Shown: positions 9,001 to 15,936 of the stretch, piece after piece
Layout: each line of letters begins with the position of its first letter
Position numbering within the stretch: position 1 is the first letter of the stretch
From: Armatimonadia bacterium
GTDB taxonomy: Bacteria; Armatimonadota; Zipacnadia; Zipacnadales; JABUFB01
NCBI GenBank assembly: GCA_039679385.1
Contig: JBDKVB010000026.1
Span: 1 to 34,722, forward strand
Direction: 5' to 3'
DNA: 34,722 bases
Translations under genes and position numbers: made by a program
Notes under the pieces: model-generated
Told to the model about the DNA's origin: nothing
The model's input: the letters and a program-made list of their open reading frames with translations, nothing else
Database searches by the model: none

Positions 9001-9246
9001 CGGCCGGTCAATCTCGCTGCGGGTCGGAAAGGCCAGGGGGCCGATGCCGTCCAGCTCCGAGGGCACGAAGGTCACCCAGCCACGCTTCGCTTCGGCCTCG
9101 GTGAGGACGGGCTGCGGTCGCTCGGCACCCCAGGGCACGCGGGTGAAGGTGACCCCGTCACGCTGGAAGGTATCCGCAGGAGCAACCGCCGCAAAGGATG
9201 GCAGGAACAGTAGTATGCCAAGAAGGCAGAGGTTACGACACGTCAT
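6034..9246 (-). CDS. Secreted glycoside-hydrolase-like protein with CBM9-like domain (DUF4091 type)
   Basis: This 1070-residue secreted protein starts at the ATG at 9246 behind GGAGGT (5-nt spacing) and has a signal peptide of about 24 residues ending in APA. Residues about 25-215 are beta-rich (QFWVTVRVPEAALPGLYEG). Residues about 218-515 look like the TIM barrel of DUF4091 hydrolase-like proteins, with YHTVDEP near 345 as the likely acidic active-site strand. A family-9-like carbohydrate-binding module spans about 640-836, starting PVIDGKLDGAWD and containing SDDSVEVFLDP. The last 230 residues are further beta-sandwich. It probably binds and trims a polysaccharide outside the cell; the sugar is not identifiable. 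It is the first gene of the minus-strand run ending at 1. The family is recognised from general pattern, so the exact family number is less certain than the overall role. Confidence 0.8.
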   Translation of the reverse strand: MTCRNLCLLGILLFLPSFAAVAPADTFQRDGVTFTRVPWGAERPQPVLTEAEAKRGWVTFVPSELDGIGPLAFPTRSEIDRPMQAFASQGEIEPATFGIYTTRALSRISVQAGQFIGPSKASLPASVVDVRAVRIWKQRTSWATKRYYEIPELLEQPANLSLPAGALQQFWVTVRVPEAALPGLYEGYVRVVADDQTALVPFRLRVLPLRLLAPANKVWGLWPDTGRWETYSEGEILKEVRDWRDHGITCAMMYPLRHSTFTLVEGKLKSDMSRFERYMDLYKLGGLGGPVVASCQGITSLVHKLLGQSADDYGPEFSRMLVEVVRQIEDLRKARGWPEFVYHTVDEPGGHPATEGEAAQTLRILHEAGFRTFTTADVKFTNEVLSPFLDVRCYGIGFCAGSAEDARARRDDCEAAKATYWWYGSGCYTGQEGNMAVNRHYSGFLLDKTGADGAWAWTFQRPNQKPYDDFDGTGREPKDACITYPSPDGRPPLVPTLQWEGIREGVDDLRYASTLRMAAKDIRKLGKPAATALAERSDRELETILQGLPWIDGHVDGPKGTRVQYGPLTSAQAQVARWKIASRLLDCGEMLSGRPAQIPAPMPSSKTPPQPQIETRVSGAEEAYQPALPVGQAPFLSTLPVIDGKLDGAWDKAFQISDLVGQDGSTNKHRTQAWIGRDAANLYVAFRCWEDEMKSLQATVKDHDGPVWSDDSVEVFLDPDCDQQTYLHFMVNSLGTRRDSRHAFRSADPAAQQREPADKVEDVNWNPRWQAAAAPCAEGWCVEMAIPLSELGPSSSVWGVNLNRTRRIPSGVEYGCWSPTLRGFNVPGRFGKLLMNPSPLTPVAVQQSPAAWGDNRLLVTLANPGLVAEVAMRAYLAGRDSGSQPSARYLLGAGTTQIEVPYELSRQGTAQVLLELLPLSRWISENDARQEPATGRRLTRSDSQSLRDRVTPIADAPLVIPLRASLGTPLELSSPRVELLAGWPGFDLTGSLNLGRRLQRTSSLKLTVLSGGKTLQETTVKDLEGTSLFMNVGTADLPAGSYSLRTELLGSQGRLAQYSVPFTIIPGPWQ

Positions 9247-9664
9247 GGTGGACCTCCGTACGGGGAACGGGGGGAATCGGGAGCCAGAGGCGGACGACCC
9301 TTGAGCGACCTGCCCGGCAGCTCCCCAGCATGCCGGCTACTTCCTCACCTGGCCCTTCTCGACCTGCCCGCCGCGAGGAGGACGGCCCCGGCACACTGAG
9401 GATACCGCGTGCCGACGTGGCCGGTGTGGTCCTCCCGGCCTCCGATCCGGGCCTTACCACGAGTCTTCGGGCGCGTTACGAGGACAAAGGTCTCACCTGA
9501 GTCTGCGGCGAAAGACTATATGTTATATGTCTATGCGGGCACTTGGGGCCGCGCAAGCTGCGACGCCTACTTCGTTCCGTTCTCTGAGGTCTTCGACGAC
9601 TCGCTGCGATAGCCGCTCAGGAAGGCCACCCGACGAACCATCCACACTCACAGGAGGCGGCAGA
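9247..9664. other. Divergent intergenic region with AT-rich island
   Basis: No convincing gene lies in these 418 bp between the divergent genes at 9246 and 9665. Most of it is GC-rich, but 9514-9535 is a sharp A/T island containing TATATGTTATATG (TATATG repeated directly), a plausible promoter core. On the minus strand, TTGCGC-17-TAGACA would read toward the 9246 gene with a long leader. The match is modest and no start site can be fixed. Confidence 0.35.
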
Positions 9665-10066
9665 ATGGTCACACGCCTGCCGATTGCCACCCATCAGCGC
9701 GAGCAGTTCCTCAAGGTCACCGATCAGGTCGCGGAAGTCCTCAGAGAGTCAGGCGTTCAGAGCGGCGTTTGCACCCTCTTCGTCCCGCATACCACAGCGG
9801 CCATCACCATCAACGAAAACGCAGACCCCGATGTCGTCTCCGACATGCTGGAGGGTCTGCGCTGTATCGTGCCCCACCATCAGGACTTCTACCGTCACGC
9901 GGAGGGCAACTCCGACGCCCACATCAAAACCAGTCTCCTGGGTACCTCCGTCCAGATACTGATCGAGAACGGCAAGCTCCTGCTCGGCCAGTGGCAAGGC
10001 ATCTACTTCTGCGAGTTCGACGGGCCCCGGTCGCGCAGGCTGTGGGTCAAGATTGCCGCTGACTGA
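9665..10066 (+). CDS. yjbQ: YjbQ family protein (UPF0047)
   Basis: This 133-residue protein covers the complete YjbQ/UPF0047 family. The conserved TLFVPHTTAAITINEN, the EGNSDAHIKTSLLG His segment and LGQWQGIYFCEFDGPR at the C-terminus are all present. Family members form trimers, and some have thiamine-phosphate synthase activity in vitro; the physiological role is unclear. The start is the ATG at 9665, with AGGAGG at 7 nt spacing; the frame extends further upstream but without a ribosome site. The gene is transcribed alone and converges on the dehydrogenase gene with only 9 bp between the stop codons. Confidence 0.93.
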   Translation: MVTRLPIATHQREQFLKVTDQVAEVLRESGVQSGVCTLFVPHTTAAITINENADPDVVSDMLEGLRCIVPHHQDFYRHAEGNSDAHIKTSLLGTSVQILIENGKLLLGQWQGIYFCEFDGPRSRRLWVKIAAD

Positions 10067-10075
10067 CGTGCCTGC

Positions 10076-10948
10076 CTAGACCAAGCTCTCCCAACCGAGG
10101 AGCTTCACCAGGGCCTGAGTTCCCTCATCGCCCAGTCCTTCCATGGTCGCCGCGCCGAAGAGGCGTGTCGTCAGCTCCGTACCTGCGAACCCGCCGCCGA
10201 GCGTCTGCATCTCCTCGGAGGCGATGCGCAGGTCCTTGGCCTGCAGCCGGATCATGAAACCGGGCGCCCAGTCCCCGGCGATCATCTTGGGGCCGAGGCT
10301 CGAGAGCATCCAGCTCCCTGCGGCGCCGCTGGACACCACCGAATGTACCGTCTCGAGGTCCAGGCCGGAGCGCTGTGCGAACAGCAGGCCCTCGCTGGCC
10401 GCGAGGATATTCAGGGCACAGATAACCTGGTTGACCGCCTTGACACGCTGACCGTTGCCATGGCCGCCGCAGTAGACGATGTTGCGGCCCATGGCCTCGA
10501 AGGCCGGCTTCACGCGGTCAAACACCTCGCGCTTGCCTCCACACATGATGGTCAGTGTTCCCTCAACAGCCCCGGACTGTCCACCCGATACCGGTGCGTC
10601 CAGCATCTCGATACCGTCGGCCTCGAGCATCCCGGCGAATTCCTCGGTCGCCCCGGGCGAGATCGTGCTCATGTCCACCACAATCTGCCCGCGGCTGAGC
10701 CCTTCGGCGAGTCCGCCCTCGGCAAAGAGCACTGCCTCGACGTCTGGAGTGTCACTTACGCACAGGAACACGATCTCGGCCCCGGCGGCCGTCTCGGGAA
10801 GACTGCGTGCCACCTTTGCCCCGGCCTCCTGCAGCGGCCGGCACTTCTCAGCGCTGCGGTTCCACACCGTGACCTCATGTCCGGCCTTGAGCAGGTTCGC
10901 CGCCATCGCGGAACCCATGATGCCCATTCCGGCAAAAGCTAGCTTCAT
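10076..10948 (-). CDS. Beta-hydroxyacid dehydrogenase (3-hydroxyisobutyrate / tartronate semialdehyde reductase family)
   Basis: This 290-residue NAD(P)-dependent oxidoreductase begins MKLAFAGMGIMGSAMAANLL, the Rossmann signature of this family. The substrate-binding DAPVSGGQSGAVEGTL lies near residue 120, and the catalytic Lys is in GNGQRVKAVNQV near 170. Length is normal. Members reduce or oxidise short beta-hydroxyacids such as 3-hydroxyisobutyrate, tartronate semialdehyde or succinic semialdehyde; the sequence does not separate these. The ATG at 10948 follows GGGAG at 8 nt and is preferred to an in-frame GTG 9 nt upstream. It lies 89 bp downstream of the response-regulator-like gene on the same strand and could be co-transcribed with the glutamate synthase operon, though it has no obvious part in that reaction. 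Confidence 0.9.
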   Translation of the reverse strand: MKLAFAGMGIMGSAMAANLLKAGHEVTVWNRSAEKCRPLQEAGAKVARSLPETAAGAEIVFLCVSDTPDVEAVLFAEGGLAEGLSRGQIVVDMSTISPGATEEFAGMLEADGIEMLDAPVSGGQSGAVEGTLTIMCGGKREVFDRVKPAFEAMGRNIVYCGGHGNGQRVKAVNQVICALNILAASEGLLFAQRSGLDLETVHSVVSSGAAGSWMLSSLGPKMIAGDWAPGFMIRLQAKDLRIASEEMQTLGGGFAGTELTTRLFGAATMEGLGDEGTQALVKLLGWESLV

Positions 10949-11037
10949 CGTGCACACTCCCTTGTTGTGAACTGCAACGCACAGGGAATGACGCGGAGTA
11001 CCTGGACGAGGTGTCTACGCCACACCCGGCACGAGCC

Positions 11038-11784
11038 TTACGCGGCCCCGGAGGGGTTGAAGCGGTAGCCCACCCCGTGGACGGTCTCAATGCGGTCGGC
11101 GAGGAGAGGAACCTTCGCCCGCAGACGCCGGACGTGGATGTCCACGGTCCGGTCGCCACCGAAGTAGTCGTCGCCCCAAACCGCTGCGAGGATCTGGTCG
11201 CGACTCACAACGGCTCCGGAAGTCTCGACGAAGTACTGCAGCAGGGCGAACTCCTTGTAGGTCAGGCTGACCGGGACGCCCTGGTAGCGCACGTGCATGG
11301 CCTCGCAGTCGATCGTGAGATCGCCGATCTTCACCACGGCTGGGGTGCCGGCATCGTCACGCCGCCACAGCAGCAACTGCAACCGCAGTGCCGCCTCGGC
11401 AGCATCGCAGGGCAGAATCAGCACGTCGTCGGCACCCGAATCCAGGGGGTACTCGTCGATTACCGCGGCGTCCAGGACGGCCAGGACCGGCAACTGCTCA
11501 CCGGTAGGGTGCTTGCGAATCGCCTGGCAAGTCGCGATGCCGGATAGCACGTCACGCCCAAAGTGTACGACCGCAAGAGTGACGTCGCGATCGTACAAGG
11601 CGTCGCGCAGATCCCGCGGGGTATCGACCTCGCACTGGGCGAGGCGGAGCCTGCTGATGGCTTCGGTCAGGACGGGAAGAAGTCGGCCGTGGACCGCGTA
11701 CAGGAGCGCACAACGCTGTACCGTGCCGCCCTGAAGACGGCGCGGTACAGCAATCCCGCGACTAGTAGGCGTAGAGCTGGCCAT
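11038..11784 (-). CDS. OmpR/PhoB-type DNA-binding regulator with degenerate receiver domain
   Basis: This 248-residue protein has a C-terminal OmpR-type winged helix that is well conserved (VSLTYKEFALLQYFVE, VVSRDQILAAVWG, TVDIHVRRLRAKV, IETVHGVGYRF). The N-terminal receiver keeps its fold pattern but not its chemistry. The acidic pair after strand 1 is replaced by YAVHG. The phosphoacceptor Asp aligns with His74 in LAVVHFG. The switch Thr and the strand-5 Lys are also absent (ADDVLILPCD). It should therefore work without phosphorylation, perhaps by binding a ligand or partner. The ATG at 11784 lies inside the end of the GXGXG subunit gene (23-nt overlap), suggesting translational coupling to the glutamate synthase operon. 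No sensor kinase is next to it. Confidence 0.88.
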   Translation of the reverse strand: MASSTPTSRGIAVPRRLQGGTVQRCALLYAVHGRLLPVLTEAISRLRLAQCEVDTPRDLRDALYDRDVTLAVVHFGRDVLSGIATCQAIRKHPTGEQLPVLAVLDAAVIDEYPLDSGADDVLILPCDAAEAALRLQLLLWRRDDAGTPAVVKIGDLTIDCEAMHVRYQGVPVSLTYKEFALLQYFVETSGAVVSRDQILAAVWGDDYFGGDRTVDIHVRRLRAKVPLLADRIETVHGVGYRFNPSGAA

Positions 11785-12496
11785 AGGGGCGCGTCGTCTG
11801 CGACGTGATCCGGGTGAAGGGAACTGAGAGTACCTCGGCCACCTTCAGACCGAATTGCGCGCAGTACGGCGTAAGCACTTCCTTCAGAGTGGCGGTGTCC
11901 TCCTCCGTCGCCGCCTCGACCGCGACGCCCTTGCGGACATGGTCAGCCGGCACTTCTCCACGGATGTAGATCGTACCACCGTGCATGCCCGTGGCACAAT
12001 ACCGACCGACGATCGGCTCACCCGCGGGTAGGTCGAGGCCCAGCACCACGAGCTTCCCTCCGGCCAGGTACTCGCCGAAGAAGTCCCGTACGCGGCCGCC
12101 GATGATCACCACGGGCTCGCGATCCTCATAGGACTTCATGTGGATGCCGACCCGATAGCCCGCGTTGCCACGGATGTAGACACGGCCGCCGCGCATCGAG
12201 TAGCCGAGGACGTCACCCGCATGCCCCGGAACGATCACTGCGCCGTCGTCCATGGTGTTGGCGATCCCGTCCTGGGCGTTCTCGGAGCAGTAGATCCTCG
12301 GCCCGCTCATGAAGGCGCCCAGATCGTTGCCGGGAATGCCCTCGATCCGAACTGTGATCGGCTTGTCTATCCCGGAGCCGATGTAGCGGTGGCCGCAGAC
12401 GTTCATGAGGTCGAACTCGGTCTCTCCGTCCGCCACCGCAGCCTTGATCTGTTCGTTCAGTTGCCGGTAATGAAGTCCCGATGCATCGATTCTCAT
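11762..12496 (-). CDS. Glutamate synthase GXGXG-domain subunit (archaeal-type alpha C-terminal domain)
   Basis: This 244-residue protein corresponds to the GXGXG beta-helix domain at the C-terminus of classical glutamate synthase large subunits, here a free polypeptide as in archaeal-type enzymes. The repeated turns are visible (GRVYIRGNAGYRVGIHM, GGRVRDFFGEYLAGGKLVVLG, GMHGGTIYIRGEV). In the fused enzyme this domain supports the ammonia channel and domain packing and is not catalytic. Its start overlaps the stop of the oxidoreductase gene (ATGA), and its end overlaps the start of the degenerate response regulator. It is expected to assemble with the amidotransferase (15937-17031) and synthase core (14270-15775). 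Confidence 0.92.
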   Translation of the reverse strand: MRIDASGLHYRQLNEQIKAAVADGETEFDLMNVCGHRYIGSGIDKPITVRIEGIPGNDLGAFMSGPRIYCSENAQDGIANTMDDGAVIVPGHAGDVLGYSMRGGRVYIRGNAGYRVGIHMKSYEDREPVVIIGGRVRDFFGEYLAGGKLVVLGLDLPAGEPIVGRYCATGMHGGTIYIRGEVPADHVRKGVAVEAATEEDTATLKEVLTPYCAQFGLKVAEVLSVPFTRITSQTTRPYGQLYAY

Positions 12497-13782
12497 ACTT
12501 CGATCCCTGGCCCGCTGACCATATGCTTGCGGTAGTTCTTGGGCAAGGACAGCAGCCCGAGGTCCCGCTCGATCAGCTTCTGTTTGAAGGACGATACGTC
12601 GATCCCCTGACGAATGAGACCTGTGATGATCCCCGCGCGGTCGATGTCGCCAACGAATACCGCGCCCACGATCCGGTTCTCGTAGAGGAACATGCGTCGG
12701 TAGGCCTTGCCGTCCGGCGACCGGTACTCCAAGGACTCGGCCCCCTGCGGAGGGCTGATGAGACCGACGGAGATGGTCGGCAGCCCACAGACCTGGATCG
12801 AGTTCATCGGGATGCTGCCGATGTAGGTCTCGTCGGCACCGGCCATGTTCCAGCCTGCGATCTCGCCCTGCATGTAGGCGCCGGGCCAGATGGCAATCGG
12901 ACGCCGATCGTTGAGCAGCGGGTCGAAGGCCTCGGCCACGTCACCGGCGGCATACACCTCGGGGTCGCTGGTCCGCATGTGGTCGTCGACCAGAATCCCG
13001 CGGTTGACCGCCAGCTCTGCCTGCTGGGCGAGCGCCGTGTTGGGCCGCACGCCGACCGCCATCACCACGATCTGCGCCGGGACTCGTGAGCCGGTGTCCA
13101 GGGTGACGCTCTGGACCTTGCCATTGCTTCCGCCGACGCTGGTGGCCGCTGCGGAGGTGACGACGCGGACGCCGTGCTCCTCAAGCGACTGTCGGGCCAT
13201 CTGGGAGCCGGTCTCGTCCAGAGCCTGCGCCAGAACACGGTCCATCAGCTCTACCATGGTTGTGTCCAGGCCCAGGTAGGTGAGGGCTTCGGCGACCTTA
13301 ACGCCGATCATGCCGCCGCCAACAATGACGGCCTGGCGGACTGCGTTGGTCTTGATGTACTCGCGCACCCGGCACATGTCGTCGAAGCGTGTGAAGGTGA
13401 AGACGCCCTCGAGGTCTTTGCCCGGAACGTTGGGCACAATGGGAATGCCGCCCGTGGCGACCAGGAGCTTGCCATAGCCCAGCACGGTGCCGCTGGCCAG
13501 GGTCAGCTCATGGGCCTTCGTATCCAGGGCAGTTGCTTCCTGGCCCAGGTACGTGTCGGCCTTCATCTTGGTGTACAGGTCGCGCGGCCGATAGTTGATG
13601 CGCTCTTCCGGTACCTTGCCTGCCAGCACATAACTGATCAGGGGCGAGCAGTAGGCCTGGTTGAGTTGGTCGGAGACGATGGCGACAGTGCCCTCGCTGT
13701 CCCGCTCACGAAGTGACTCCAGGCAAGCGATGCCCGCGGTGGAGTTCCCCAGGATGACATAGTCGTAGCGCTTGCTACTCAT
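12493..13782 (-). CDS. FAD-dependent NAD(P)H oxidoreductase of the glutamate synthase operon
   Basis: This 429-residue member of the pyridine nucleotide-disulfide oxidoreductase class has an N-terminal FAD site (YVILGNSTAGIACLESL), a central NAD(P) site (AVIVGGGMIGVKVAEAL) and the second FAD contact VYAAGDVAEA. The redox disulfide of the lipoamide dehydrogenase type is absent. A single Cys45 in AYCSPLISYVLAG sits where nitrite-reductase-type and NADH-oxidase-type relatives have their conserved segment. It probably takes electrons from NAD(P)H and passes them to the four-cluster ferredoxin encoded just upstream, replacing the usual glutamate synthase small subunit. It overlaps the ferredoxin gene by 8 nt and the GXGXG gene by 4 nt, a tight operon. 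Preference for NADH or NADPH cannot be read with confidence. Confidence 0.9.
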   Translation of the reverse strand: MSSKRYDYVILGNSTAGIACLESLRERDSEGTVAIVSDQLNQAYCSPLISYVLAGKVPEERINYRPRDLYTKMKADTYLGQEATALDTKAHELTLASGTVLGYGKLLVATGGIPIVPNVPGKDLEGVFTFTRFDDMCRVREYIKTNAVRQAVIVGGGMIGVKVAEALTYLGLDTTMVELMDRVLAQALDETGSQMARQSLEEHGVRVVTSAAATSVGGSNGKVQSVTLDTGSRVPAQIVVMAVGVRPNTALAQQAELAVNRGILVDDHMRTSDPEVYAAGDVAEAFDPLLNDRRPIAIWPGAYMQGEIAGWNMAGADETYIGSIPMNSIQVCGLPTISVGLISPPQGAESLEYRSPDGKAYRRMFLYENRIVGAVFVGDIDRAGIITGLIRQGIDVSSFKQKLIERDLGLLSLPKNYRKHMVSGPGIEV

Positions 13783-14215
13783 AGACCAACGCCTCGTTTG
13801 GACAGTGAGCCACGCAAGCCGGCTTCTCGCCGCCCTTGCACAGGTCGCACTTGGAGGCTACACGTCCCTTTTCTTTGTCAATCTGGATTGCGCCGAAGGG
13901 ACACACCATCACACAACTCCAACACCCCACGCACTTCTCGTCATCATGCATGATCGCCCCGGTCTCCGGGTCCCGCGTCATGGCTCCGGAGATACAGGCA
14001 GCCACACAGGGCGCGTCGTCACAGTGTCGGCATTGCAGGGCGAAGGAGATTGCACCGTCCTCCTCGACCCGCACTGCCGGTTCCGGGCGATCTGCGGCCT
14101 CGGACTCGGAAAACGCCTTCACCAGAGTCTGGTGTCCCGAGTGCTGGAAGATGCAGTAGATCTCGCATAGCCGGCACCCGATGCAGTACTCCTCTTTGGC
14201 ATAGATCCTCTTCAT
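13775..14215 (-). CDS. Four-cluster 4Fe-4S ferredoxin-like electron transfer protein
   Basis: This 146-residue protein carries four cysteine groups able to hold four 4Fe-4S clusters: CIGCRLCEIYC near the N-terminus, CRHCDDAPCVAAC, CVGCWSCVMVCPFGAI and CDLCKGGEKPACVAHCP. The arrangement resembles HycB/CooF-type electron transfer subunits. Located between the synthase core and the FAD oxidoreductase, it probably relays electrons between them. The ATG at 14215 has GGAG 6 nt upstream; an in-frame TTG 12 nt earlier is less likely. No signal peptide, so cytoplasmic. Confidence 0.93.
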   Translation of the reverse strand: MKRIYAKEEYCIGCRLCEIYCIFQHSGHQTLVKAFSESEAADRPEPAVRVEEDGAISFALQCRHCDDAPCVAACISGAMTRDPETGAIMHDDEKCVGCWSCVMVCPFGAIQIDKEKGRVASKCDLCKGGEKPACVAHCPNEALVYE

Positions 14216-14269
14216 GGTAGGCTCCAATTCCCACGGCGAACACGGCCGCGTTGCACTGGGGGGCGACTA

Positions 14270-15775
14270 CTAGACACCCGCCGGGTCCACCTCAAGAATC
14301 TCCATCTCCTCCTTCGTCAGACCCACTCCTCGCAGCATCTCACGGTTGCCGCGCAGGCTGTCGATGCTGTTCATCCCCATGCCGCCCAGCATCTCTTTCA
14401 TCTCCAGCGCCCAAGCCCGAAGCAGGTTCGATGCCCGGCGCGTCCCGATCTCTGGGTTCAACCGCTTGGTCAGATACGGGTCCTGGGTCGCGATGCCCCA
14501 GGTGCACTTACCCGTGTAGCACTTCTGGCACATGTGGCAGCCAAGAGCGATGAGCGCTGAGGTGCCGATGTAGACCGCGTCGGCGCCGAGGGCAATCGCC
14601 TTGATGATGTCCGCGCTGTTCCGGAAGCCGCCGGCTGCCACCAGTGAGGCCTGGTTCCGGATTCCTTCCGCCCGCAGCCGCGAGTCGACCGCGGCGAGAG
14701 CGAACTCAATCGGGATCCCCACGTTGTCCCGGATGACCGTCGGCGTCGCGCCGCTGCCGCCTCGGACCCCGTCAATGGCCACGATGTCCGCACCCGCACG
14801 CACCGCCCCACTGGCAATTGGGACCACGTTGTTGACCGCGGCGATCTTCACCGAGATCGGTTTCGTGTAGTTGGTGGCCTCTTTCAGCGCATAGATGAGC
14901 TGCTTGAGGTCCTCGATGGAGTAGATATCGTGGTGCGGAGCCGGCGAGATGGCGTCTGAACCCACCGGGATCATGCGGGTCGCCGAGATCTCCGCGGTAA
15001 CCTTCTCACCCGGCAAGTGGCCGCCAATGCCCGGCTTGGCGCCCTGACCGATCTTGATCTCCACGGCCGCGGCGACGTCGAGGTATTCGGGTGTGACGCC
15101 GAAACGCCCGGAAGCTACCTGGACAATCGCGTGGTCGGCGTAGGGGTACAGGTCCTTGTGCAGGCCGCCCTCCCCGCTGTTGAAGAAGGTGCCCGCGTTC
15201 TGCGCCGCCCGGGCCAGGGAGATGATCGCGTTGTAGCTGATCGAACCATAGGACATGGCCGAGAACATCACCGGGACTTCGAGCTCCAGCAGTGGCCCGA
15301 CCTCGGTCACGAGACGGCCTTCCTCATCGAACTCGAGGTGATCCGGCTTCTGGCCCAGGTAGGTCCGCAGCTCCATCGGCTCCCGCAAGGGGTCGATGGA
15401 CGGGTTCGTGACCTGCGAGGCGTTGAGGACCAGATTGTCCCAGTAGACCCGGTAGGCCTTGTCGGTACCCATGCCCGTGAGGAGCATCCCGCCGGTCTCC
15501 GCCTGCCTGGCGATTGCGCGCTGTGCCGACAGGCTCCAGTTCGGGTGCGATCGGCCGGTGAGTTGCCGCTCGACGACCGTGAGCGCCCCCGTCGGACACA
15601 GGGTCACACAGCGCTGGCAGCCGACGCACTTGGAGCAGTCCGTGCTGACCTTGCCGTCCTCGGGATCGATCCGCTGGGCATCATAGGAGCATTGTCGGGT
15701 GCACACGCCGCACCCAATGCAAAGGTCCGCATCTCGTGTGACCGTGAATTCCGAATGGATCGTCGATAGTGCCAC
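14270..15775 (-). CDS. gltB: Glutamate synthase central (FMN/Fe-S) subunit, archaeal type
   Basis: This 501-residue synthase subunit converts 2-oxoglutarate and ammonia to glutamate by way of 2-iminoglutarate. An N-terminal ferredoxin module has two 4Fe-4S motifs (CIGCGVCTRQC and CVGCQRCVTLCPTGAL). The FMN-binding barrel follows, with MFSAMSYGSIS, NSGEGG, KIGQGAKPGIGGHLPG and GVRGGSGATPT. Near residue 412, CHMCQKCYTGKC supplies the 3Fe-4S cysteines of glutamate synthases. The ferredoxin module fused to the core, with the amidotransferase encoded separately, is the archaeal-type layout. I chose the GTG at 15775 with AGGAGG upstream; the frame runs up to 15916, but that stretch has no family similarity. 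It is the second gene of the operon. Confidence 0.95.
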   Translation of the reverse strand: MALSTIHSEFTVTRDADLCIGCGVCTRQCSYDAQRIDPEDGKVSTDCSKCVGCQRCVTLCPTGALTVVERQLTGRSHPNWSLSAQRAIARQAETGGMLLTGMGTDKAYRVYWDNLVLNASQVTNPSIDPLREPMELRTYLGQKPDHLEFDEEGRLVTEVGPLLELEVPVMFSAMSYGSISYNAIISLARAAQNAGTFFNSGEGGLHKDLYPYADHAIVQVASGRFGVTPEYLDVAAAVEIKIGQGAKPGIGGHLPGEKVTAEISATRMIPVGSDAISPAPHHDIYSIEDLKQLIYALKEATNYTKPISVKIAAVNNVVPIASGAVRAGADIVAIDGVRGGSGATPTVIRDNVGIPIEFALAAVDSRLRAEGIRNQASLVAAGGFRNSADIIKAIALGADAVYIGTSALIALGCHMCQKCYTGKCTWGIATQDPYLTKRLNPEIGTRRASNLLRAWALEMKEMLGGMGMNSIDSLRGNREMLRGVGLTKEEMEILEVDPAGV

Positions 15776-15936
15776 TGTAACTGTGCCTCCTGTTCGGGAC
15801 GCGACGCTCGCGTCCTTCCCCCGCAACTCGCACCTTCCGGTTGGGTGCTCCCTCTCCGCCCCAGCTCTCCTCCCCTGGGGGACTACCCATGTCCGGTACG
15901 ACGGCCCCAGACCCAACGGGCCTTTGAGTCAGCTTC
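15776..15936 (-). other. Spacer with two strong hairpins between glutamate synthase genes
   Basis: This 161-bp gap contrasts with the overlapping genes downstream. It contains a perfect 8-bp hairpin GGACGCGA/TCGCGTCC with a 3-nt loop (15797-15815) and a 6-bp hairpin CCCCAG/CTGGGG (15859-15880). Neither is followed by a T-run in the direction of transcription, so they look more like RNA-processing or stability structures than terminators. No gene is supported here. Confidence 0.4.
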
